A DNA stretch of 64,000 nt. It comes from Colletotrichum lupini. Its lineage: Eukaryota > Ascomycota > Sordariomycetes > Glomerellales > Glomerellaceae. The notes beneath the pieces were generated by a model that was given only the letters and a program-made list of their open reading frames with translations, searched no databases and was not told where the DNA came from. Positions within the stretch are counted from its first letter, which is position 1, and each line of letters begins with the position of its first letter. Shown here piece by piece: positions 54,818 through 64,000 of the stretch. The translations under genes and the position numbers were made by a program. The stretch spans positions 4,898,001 through 4,962,000 of the forward strand of contig NC_064678.1 of NCBI RefSeq assembly GCF_023278565.1. Reading direction: 5' to 3'.

Positions 54818-56753
54818 TTAGACACCAGAGTCCTCCTGGTGAACAGACTCCTCCTCGGCATAGGTCCTCCAGTTGGCGCAGGTGCTGTTGAGGGTATCCT
54901 CGTTGGTGATGGCCGCGATCTCGGTGGGACGCTCGATGAGCTGGAGCGCGAAGCCGAGGGAAGTGTGCCAGCCAATCTGTGATAGTGTCAGTATATGGGA
55001 AATCGAAAGTGTATTGAAGGGCGGCGGAAAGGACTCACGTGGCAGTGCATCAGCCAGACACCTGGGTTGTCGGTGTAGAATCCGATGACGAGGTATCCGG
55101 AGCCGGGCAGCATGGCGACGTCGCGGCGGGGCGCGTTGACGGTCTGCAGTGCGACGGAGGAGTCGTAGGTGCCCGTGGCCTGGGCGAGGACCCAGAAGTC
55201 GTGGCCGTGGAGGTGGATGGGGTGAGCGAGGCCGATGGGGTTCTGGATGATGAAGTGCACCCAGACGTTGGCCTGGTCGAGGTGGACGATGTTTTGCTGG
55301 GTGGAGAAGGTGTCGTTGCCTCCGAGAACCTGTTCGACGGCTGGTTGTCAAATGTTAGTATCATATTGCCATTGCATATTTGTCGAAGGGAGGCTTACTA
55401 GGATAGTCCCAGTCGGAGAGGAAGGTGCTGTTGTTCAGAGTCCACTTGAACTGGCTGCTGACGGTCTGGAGACCGACGGTGAGGGTGTCGTCGTAGGTCT
55501 GCTGGCCGGCTTCGAGAGCGACAACGGGAACGAGGTTGGACATGCTCTCGTCGAGGCAGTTGTCCATGTAAGTGTGCGCCTCGGAAGTGGGGTCGGCGGT
55601 GGAAGTAGAGTCGTAGCGGACGATGCCCTTGATGTCGAGCGTGTTCTCGTTCTCACTGCAGGTGAGCTGGGGGATGGCGCGGAGCCAGTAGTCGCCGGTG
55701 CTCTCGGTGGCGCGGACGATAACGTCGTAGCGCTGGCCGATGCCGATGGAGACGGCAGTGGTGTTGTAAGGGTTCATGGGGACGAAGTCGGCCGAGATGA
55801 CCTCGAGAGTGTGGTTGTCAACCATGAACTTCCACATGGTGTCGATGGCGGCGTTGACGAGGCGCATGCGGTAGGACTTGCCGGCCTCGAAGGCCGTGGT
55901 GAAGCGGGAGCCGGCGCCGTCGTACATGCCTGTGCCGTTGATGAGACCGGTCTGGGCGCGGGGCGGGCCGTTGCTGGCGGCTTCTTCGTAAAGCTCGTCG
56001 GTGGTGCGGTGGAACCAGTCGCTCAGAACGATTGTGCCGAGATCCTCGTCGTAGGGGGCCGAAGCGGGACCGTGGACAATCATTCCGCCAAAGACACCGT
56101 TCCTGTTCGAGCTTGTTAGGTTCATGTCGAGAGATGCGAAGCTTTGTGGAACAATGATCTTACCAGGCCTGGAGAGCAAAGTGGCTGTGGTACCAGGACG
56201 TGCCGTACTGGGAAGCGTGCCAGGTGTAGGTGATGGAGTCGCCGGGAGCAGTAGGGCATTGAGTGATGGAAGCAACGCCGTCAGCCTCGTTGGTGTAGTT
56301 CTGGCGGATACCGTGGAAGTGAATGCTGGTGCCGTTGTTCTGAAGAGAGTTCTTGACGTGGACGACTGAGATGATGATGTTAGTAAACTCAAAAACACCT
56401 TAAGCTCCTTGATATCAGAAACACTTACCAACAGTGTCACCCCAGTCAGCAATGATGGTAGGTCCAGGAACAGTTCCGTTGATGGAAAGAACCATGCGCT
56501 CAACGCCGTCAGGAGCCATGGTGGTGTTCGTGACCTCGAACCAGTACTCGCGGATGACGCCCGTGTTGGGAGCCTCCTCGTACCAGTTGGTCGAGAGATC
56601 GTGGGTGCCATCCCAGCAAGAAGGGTTGAGGGCGGAGTCAAAGACGCAGTCTTGACGCTTTTCAAGTGTGCTCGGAGCAGCAGACGAAGGGGCGCCTGAG
56701 ATCAAGGCAGGGAACAGGAGCGCGAAGCATCCCAAAATTGAGCGTTTATACAT
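54818..56753 (-). CDS. Laccase (ascomycete multicopper oxidase), secreted
   Basis: Exons 56753-56429, 56365-56164, 56102-55399, 55340-55039 and 54976-54818 encode 563 residues. Laccases oxidise phenols while reducing O2 to water. A signal peptide ([20 protein letters not shown]) is followed by a short propeptide ending LEKR, a Kex2-type site. All copper motifs are intact: HFHG (124-127), WYHSH (166-170), [12 protein letters not shown] (450-461) and HCHIGWH (509-515) with Cys510 as the type-1 ligand. The protein ends DSGV, the C-terminal plug typical of ascomycete laccases. The residue ten after Cys510, at the type-1 axial position, is Phe rather than the usual ascomycete Leu. Introns are 63, 61, 58 and 62 nt. 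The frame extends upstream of this start, but without an earlier ATG. Confidence 0.95.
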
Positions 56754-59700
56754 GGCGAGAAGCGATGTACTACAGAACGAATGTAGAATAAACGATTGGA
56801 AAGTTTGAGAATCAACGAGTGATTGTGTGAGAAACTGCCTCAAAAACGAATGAAGGCAAGATGATGATGGAAGGAAGGAAGACCGAGGCTTGAAGAAGCG
56901 AGTGATGGTGGCTAAGATAACTTTCACTCCAGAGACGGGCAGACTTGCCTCGTCTTATAGAAATCGAACACGAGCTTTCGAGCCCATCACGAACAGACAG
57001 GCTGGACGAATAGAGGGTCTCTCTCGCCAAGTTTGACGCCGTCTTGGCTAGAACGAGATACCCCGATTGTGAATCACTGAATTCGCAATCCCAACTTGCA
57101 GCGTTCCCTTCGATGTTGCGCTCTGAGGGCCTGGTTCGGTGCCATAGGCCGACCACCCCTGACTCAAAGAGACGGCGCGCCCACATCCACATGGGAGGCA
57201 CATCGCTCGTTCGACCAGGTAGGTTTGGTGAGATGTGAAGGAGGAGTGTCGTCGGTTACTCGGCCGCTCGGCCGTGACATCGACTCCGGTGGACGAACTC
57301 CATGCTTGGCTGGCAACTATCGAACATTGCGCCTATACGAGGAATCGGTACCCTTGTCGAAAACCAACGTTGAGAGAAAAGGAGGGTCTGCTGTCAGTCA
57401 CAAGGATCCATGCTGCGCTCACTTTCTCGCTTTCTGCTGCCGAAAACCATCGTCGGGTGTTGTTTCCCTTATTCCGGTGGGCCACTTTGACGAACCCCCC
57501 TCCCCTCCCCTGAGCCCAGTTCGATATGGATGTCATACATGGATCATGTAAGCCTGCATATAGGCGCCATTCCGGTGAATATGTGCGTTGAAATTTGCAG
57601 CTTTGTCAAAGGAGGCAGGGCAAGAGAGGTCTCCATATTCTTGGCCCGTCATGCCCTCGTCTGAAGTTCAGGCGGCTAAGCAAGTAAGACACCGGTGAGG
57701 GTGGGAACAAGATGGAGATTCGTCGTTGATCGCCAAGTCCGTCCACATGCTTAGTCGATTCAGAATGAGGTTCGCCTACGACTCTCTCTGTAGTCAGCGT
57801 CTTCTTTCCCCATCGAAACAAGTGCTCGAAACTGGCTGACGCGTATCTGTAGCCCGTACAGGCTACAGCAGACAGGCAGGACTATCGAAACCGTGCTTGT
57901 GTGGCTGCATTAGCCCCGCGGGTACGGATACAGAGTGTCATCAGGCCCGAACCCCGTGCGCCGTTGTTTCTTCTGCAATGGATTACTCCGAACGAAGCGA
58001 ACGAAACATGGAATGACATTGACGTCTTCCATGTCCGTGGGTCGTCTTGTTCAACGGCGATCAGGACCGGAGAAATGTCCTTGAGATGAACCATGCCTAA
58101 TTCGGCATCATGGTTTGACTAATAAGGATCCTCACCACTAAGAAACCTAGACTTTAGGAGCCTCATTGTGCCCAAACTAGATGGGGGAGAAGGGGGATGT
58201 TCCTATCTTGGCTGCCCAATAAGATAGAGCCGAAAGCCAAGCATTACGCGGGAAACCCCGTTGGCGGTTAGCGTAATAGAGCTGGATGGAAACATTGACG
58301 GTGAGAAAGCTCTGATCGGGCCAGTAGTATGATAAGACGGGATATAGCAGAAGAGCGCAAAAATTGCTGTTGAACCGTTCGACGTCCGAATCTGTGGCGT
58401 TGCTCCGCTGCGTATGGGCGGACGAGCAGACGCGTCTTGGCAAGGGTATCCCATCCTTTAAGCCGCCGGGGCCCCATTGTGGCCGCGGTCAACGTCATCC
58501 AATGCAACGGCGTCAAAACGAAAACCGTTCGATATGGCATGGGCGCGTCAAAAAGGGACAAGGGAAGTAAAGTGTGGGGTGGGGGGTCAGGGTGATATGG
58601 AGAAGATTCAAGCCAACACGGCTAGTTTCCCAGTGGCCAAGACAAAGACTTCTGAATGGAGTATACTGTATACCCTAACGAGGTTGCAGCCTTGCTGGAA
58701 CACACGGAGAAGGGAAATAATCGTAAAACAATAGAGATTCGGTGACCGGTGGCGTTTGCAACTATGTTGAGCCTCTGACTCGGAAAAAGCAACGTCAAGC
58801 CTCCAACGGCGGTGGAAATTGTTTGATGTTTGCAGGTCCTACCGTCCTAGCTGTAGCTCGTCTGGCTCCCCCGCGCAAAGCTGTCTTTGAGACGCGCTTG
58901 CTGGGAAGTCTCGGACTCAGTGCAACGGTAACGCCGCATGTTTTTGCCAGTCCCACGTGTGTTGGGTGGCGTTCACTGCGTTGGAAGCCCCCTATCGTGG
59001 GGTTAAGTGCCATTGACAGCGGCGAACGTTGGCTGATCAGGGGAAACACATCGTCAAGATTCGGGACGAAAGACGAGAAGAGAGACCCAAGAGTTGACGA
59101 AGTGCGAACATGGGACGGCAAGACCAAGACCTGGTTCCGAATGTAGGATCACCCGCAGTATCTCGATTATCGATGACGAGGGAGGGGCTGTTGCGAACAA
59201 CGGAGTACGTGGAACTCAACCATCAAGCAGCTTCCACGGCTGGAATGGCAACTCAGAACCGAGAGCGAGCGCTTCTCGTGTGCCGGATCAGCACGACTCT
59301 TTTCCTCTTGATAATTAGACTCTGAATTCAATCTCGTTATCATCTTGCAAGCGCGCAAAGTATGCTTGATTAGAAGAAGCTCCCGTCAAGTCTCCGTCGC
59401 GGGCTTTGGCGCCATTTGCGGGAAGCACCATCGGCCTGCGATTGCGTACGTAGTCCCTGGCTCCCTGCGGGGGGCCAAGGGAGTATCAATGGTCAGTAGG
59501 CACGTAAAGAGCAGGGGGGGTTGGTACACTCAAGACAGGAGAGGGGCGGTTGGCTGGCCGTTGGTGACGGAGAGATAGATATGGAGATAGCGCGAGAGAG
59601 AGAGACAGACAGAAGAGGGACACCTGACGCAGGTGAGATGCTAGCCTCGTGTAGGTTGGCAGGATCCATTATGCAAGTAAGAAGAGGAAGAAAGAACGGA

Positions 59701-62700
59701 GCAGTCCCCCGATAGCTATACACCCTTGTCTTTGTGTCCTGTCGAGCAAGAAGGGAGTGGGTTTTGGCGGCGTTGACAGGGTACGAGAGCACGAGGGGAG
59801 GCCCATGTGCTTGTCAAAGATGTCGGCTGGCGATGTTTTGCTGTTGGGTTTGTGGGTACATGTATCTGAAGCAGGGGGGTATGATGGGTGATGGATGATG
59901 GATGGTTGAAGATGGAGGAGTATCGATGTATGGTATCATGGAGGATGGAGGAGAGGAGGATGAACTGTGGACAATGGCAGAAAACATCGCAAAGTGCCAA
60001 TGGCAAGAACCTCGCCTCCGAAACTTCCCCTGTCACCCAATGATCCACCCATTCAGACTTCACTCCTTCTTCCCCTTCCCAAGATCCCAAGATCCCAAGT
60101 CTGAGTCTGTCCTGCCACCCCTTCACCCCTGCTTGGCCGCGCAAGCCTCATCTCTGGATGCTACCTCTTTTAGAGCCCACCAGCGTGGCCCCCCGCAAGG
60201 GTGCGTTAGCGGACAGTGCACAGCGCTAGACAAATGCCGGTTCCCGCATTGCATGGCACTACTACCGGAATGTCTTAGCTCACCGGCGCCAGGGGCTACC
60301 CTGAGCAGCCATTTCGACGACGACGACGACGACCACAACCACGGACTGCAACTTCCTCCCAGCCCAAACCTCGTCCGCTCACTAGACCTACACAGTACTC
60401 CGTTCTCGCGGGATTCAATCCGCGGGTTGCCCAGTGTAACGACGACATCGCCGCTTGCAGCAAACTTCACCTCATCGACGGAACGACACTCTGCTATCTT
60501 CCTTGAACCCACCATCATCCAACTTCAACCACGTCAGAATAGCGAGAACATGTCACCATCAAGTAACATCATCTCGTCGATAACACCGTACCGCCATCCG
60601 GAGATTCGCCGCCATCGCCGGATCTCCATTTTTGTTCGTCTCCCATGGCCGGAATAGGCAATAAAGTCTTGGCATCTCCAACCTCTCCATCACGGTGCTG
60701 CCGAAGTCGCTCGCATCAAATTTCGCCTCTGCCCCTCTATACCCCCCTTCGAGATAACCTTCTTCCAGAGTTCAGCTCGACGGGTCATCGATCGCCGTTC
60801 GTTGGTGTGTACTTTATCGGTTGCTCCCGAAATTCGTTCATGGGGGGATTGCGAGCTCCCAAAAAGCAACAGTGTATATGCTTAATCCTTAGACTCTCTG
60901 GATTGCCTGCCGCCTCTTCGAGGTTCATGCCGAACATTCTCGCAATCGATCCACTGATACGATGGTATAGGAACTCTAACCTAGTCGTATAGGTCACATG
61001 CCGGCCACATAACGGCTGGCTTCCTTTGCTCAAGTGAGAAGAGCGAATGATTCAGACATCTGCAGAGCTCAGGGAGTCCATGGGCCAATATTTCATCTGC
61101 CGAACCGAATCACGTCCCAGCGTCTACTACCTCGAAGAAGCGCTGTCTTTGTGGTAGGACTCGGCGAATACGGCCCAGACGCAATACATACGATCACTTG
61201 CTTTCACCGCCGTTTCCCCTGGATCGAATACTATGCTCTTGACTCCTGACACGCCCGCAACCCGTACACCTGCAGCAGACCATCTAAGCAACCTCTTGGG
61301 TTTCTCCGTCACAATATCCTAATGCGAAGCAGTCACTATCACAGGATAGTCAAGTCCACAAACAAAATTCCGTGTGCTCTCATCACGGCCTTCGGCCACC
61401 AACAAGTCTTGGTCCGTGTGTTCCGGCCATAACCATCGACTTGGCGGATTCTCGGTCTCGGGCCATGATCGTTCACCGAGATATCCCGCCCCGTGCTCCA
61501 TGGTCTTGGCACAACTGCACCCCGCTTGCTCTATGCTCTTTTCTCTAATTTTGACTTTACGGGAGCATCCGCACGAGCCGCATGAGTCAAATACGAATTG
61601 AAAATCGACAGCTTTTTTACTTTTTTGCCCTTCGTAAGCGGCATGGGTGTTAGACAACTGCGGTTTACGAGAGTTGCGAGGAGCCCGTGATAGCACGAGC
61701 TGGCCAAGCTAATGGCCTCTCCGTCCGACTTTTCTGCTATTCATCGAAATGAGCGGCAGGGAATGCAATACGACGACGCTATAACAAATCGCATTGAATA
61801 TTACGAAGAACGGATCCAGCCACTTCTCCGATATGCCGACATAGAGACTAGAGAGGGAGCGAGGCCTCGCGCTAGCAGCTGACCCAAGGATCGGGCGGCT
61901 ACGGTGAATTAGACAACCATTCCAAAACTCCAAGGCTCGAAAATCAAAAATGCGCATCTGAAGTATCGACTGCCACCTTCAATTTGCCACCGGCCTCGTC
62001 TCTTGCTTTGGTGCTTGGATGGTACTTCGGTCTTGCCCCGCTATCGTCGGTTGTCAAAGCTGGATAGGCGAGTTTCTGGAGGACCCCTCCATTTTCATCC
62101 GCGGTTCCCGCCATGCAGACAACCTTTTTTCTGCCAAGAGACGCAGGAACTCACACCGGAAACTGACAGTTGACAGTTTCTCACGATAGCAACATGCTGG
62201 CTACTGCTCCCAAACAAGGTTGGCTATCCGGTGTGTACACGCGTCCATACGTCCAGGGCAAGACTCGATATTCGATATGCTTTTCGAGGGGGGCAGCTGA
62301 AAAGGGCGGGAAGAGGGGTGCTGAGGATGATCCGGACCAGGCCGAAAGGAATAGACTTGTACAGCGCCCTCGGCCTGACGGGATGGCGGGACCGCCCGCA
62401 AGAGCTCTTAGCAGGGGATATGATGCATCTTGAGCTGAGGGCTGCTCAAATTCGACATCGCGATGGCCGATCACCAAAGGCTGAAAGATTTGGGGCGGTG
62501 TCGTCTTACACCACCCTTTCCCTACACCCCTCGCGTTCGTTCCCCCGGCGGAGACACGCAGGCGTCAGAACAATTCTTGGAAAAACGCGTTTTCGGGGCG
62601 TGGCTCTTCATCTAAGGCTAAGCGGGCCGAGTAGATGCCCATATCAGTATCTGTACGCCACACCTATTGTTGTCCCCTGCCCGGTAAGTACAGACTGACA

Positions 62701-64000
62701 TAATATGACATTTGACAGGCCTGATTCCAAAACAACGGTCAAATGAAAACAGATGAAAGCCGAGTAGGGGTTACATATTTCCGCTGCAGACTCTTGAGGG
62801 GCGTCAGCTTACAGACTGTAGACAACGGCGTTAACAAGAAAGTCCAGGAACAGGAACAAGGGAGCCCACGTCTGGTTCGGTTCATCGCGGCAGTGTCTGC
62901 AGGTATGCTTGTAGCTTGACTGGATATATTAAATCCACAAAGCAAGGGTAAGAATTCTGACAAAGATTGCGCCTTACACGATGACAAGCTGCGAAAACCA
63001 TTTCAAGCGGTCCAATGGGGATATGTCGATCAAGGGCTTCCGACAACGACGTCCGGAGCCTTGGGCAGAAAACCTGACGACTTCCAGCTCCTTGGAAAGT
63101 GGAAATCGAAACCCACGTTGACACGCCTCGGTTCTGTCTGCCTATCTACCAAACTGCCATGGTTCTCGCGTAAATACTCGCAGGGTACCCCACTCTGAAA
63201 GGCGAACAAACTCGAGAGGGCAGAAAAACTTCCAAGCAGTCCGCAGATAGGCAACGGGACCTGAATAGGTAATGCTTCTCCGGTGTCAAACTGGGGTGGA
63301 CAGAGAGGTAATGCACATGCAACATGCAGAAGCACCAACTTATCGGTTTCCTGTGTCCGCGTGACTATCCGTACCTCTCACAGTCCGTCCTCAACGCAAG
63401 GCTGCAGCCTGGATAGCCGACAAACAAGACTAACAGAAACCCATACAACCCATGCATCGCTTGACGCTTGAAAATAGGGCTTGAGGCGCTACTTCATCAT
63501 CCATGCCGGGTAAAGATAGATTATCTTTATCAAAATGCCCTGTATCCAGAACCCTTGGATAGAAAACAAGCCTTTTTCATTTTTTGACCTTGTCGGCCCT
63601 GGCGGCAGCAACCGAGGCGGGGGGGGACGCGTATGTAGTTTAAATGAGCTGAACGAGACACGAGACCCAACGATAACAACCGAATCATCCGTAAACGAGG
63701 GACCAGTCAGCGTTTGAACTGTGAGAGTTTCATCGCGAAGTGTTTATCGGCTTTTGAGGGTTTTCATTGCCTGGGATTTACGAGATCTTGGGAAGTCCTG
63801 CGAGCCGAGATGCATCTTCATCGATCATCGAGGCAGTGAGGCCCAACATGGCACACACACACACGCGCATACACAACCTTGACACAGCTCGCGCAGACGC
63901 ACATACACACACACTTTCTGTATCTATCTGTCTTCTTACAATTCTCACCCTCGAGCGCCTACGTGCCTCAGAGAAGCGTCAAGCATACGCAGCCAGTGGG
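56754..64000. other. Gene-poor right end of window
   Basis: About 7.2 kb. The first few hundred bases are the laccase promoter. Elsewhere the ORFs are short, overlapping and motif-free. The longest ATG-started one is 59902-60657 (plus, 251 codons), with an acidic run but no recognisable family. CA-rich microsatellite sequence occurs at 63852-63914, and the pyrimidine-rich final 100 bp may be the leader of a gene beyond the edge. No transposon domain was recognised. Confidence 0.5.

Noticed and set aside
55235..56119. 294-codon plus ORF antisense to laccase
   Set aside because: Crosses two laccase introns and exons without any own motif.
56415..56927. Longer laccase N-terminus starting near 56927
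   Set aside because: The extension begins at GTG and would bury the clear signal peptide that starts at ATG 56753.

Overview
The window looks like nuclear DNA of a filamentous ascomycete, most likely a Sordariomycete (Glomerellales/Colletotrichum-like is an inference). The evidence is short 40-130 nt introns with GTAAGT/GTACGT-type donors, CTAAC/CTGAC branch sites and CAG/TAG acceptors, GC-rich third positions, pyrimidine-rich leaders, and fungal-specific families (class III chitin synthase, ascomycete laccase with a DSGV C-terminus, filamentous-fungal TFIIS-N/CCCH protein). I rebuilt every spliced gene by hand; each exon sum is a multiple of three and restores family motifs across the junctions. 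I saw no rRNA, no convincing tRNA, no intact transposon and no CRISPR array.

Layout: (1) 1-4.5 kb: a PXA-PX sorting-nexin-like gene leaving the left edge (minus), divergent from a PC4/Sub1 coactivator gene (plus). (2) 4.5-12.5 kb: an 8 kb stretch without a supportable gene. (3) 12.5-19.1 kb: class III chitin synthase (plus) convergent with SLY1 (minus). (4) 22.0-26.6 kb: a 1512-residue intronless PNUTS/Ppn1-like protein with a TFIIS-N domain, an RVSF PP1-docking motif and a C-terminal CCCH finger. (5) 27.9-31.7 kb, minus: GH127 enzyme and SFM1. (6) 33.9-42.0 kb: KEX1 (plus), DRE2 (minus), MPP10 (minus). (7) 43.3-48.3 kb: PPC decarboxylase (plus), GRX5 (plus), gamma-glutamyltransferase (minus). 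(8) 51.1-56.8 kb, minus: ACS-family MFS transporter and laccase. (9) 56.8-64 kb: gene-poor.

Most genes are housekeeping genes in unrelated pathways and I see no biosynthetic cluster. Loose themes are secretory-pathway and wall functions (SLY1, KEX1, chitin synthase, laccase), Fe-S biogenesis (DRE2, GRX5), and RNA or ribosome biology (PNUTS-like, MPP10, SFM1, PC4).

The most notable observations concern gene structure: an in-frame acidic continuation beyond the PC4 stop, a GC-AG first intron in the chitin synthase, 18-nt and 19-nt micro-exons in SFM1 and the GGT gene, a 40-nt intron in SLY1, a PNUTS-type PP1-docking motif, and a laccase with Phe rather than Leu at the type-1 copper axial position. 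I found no clear candidate for a wholly new biological system.
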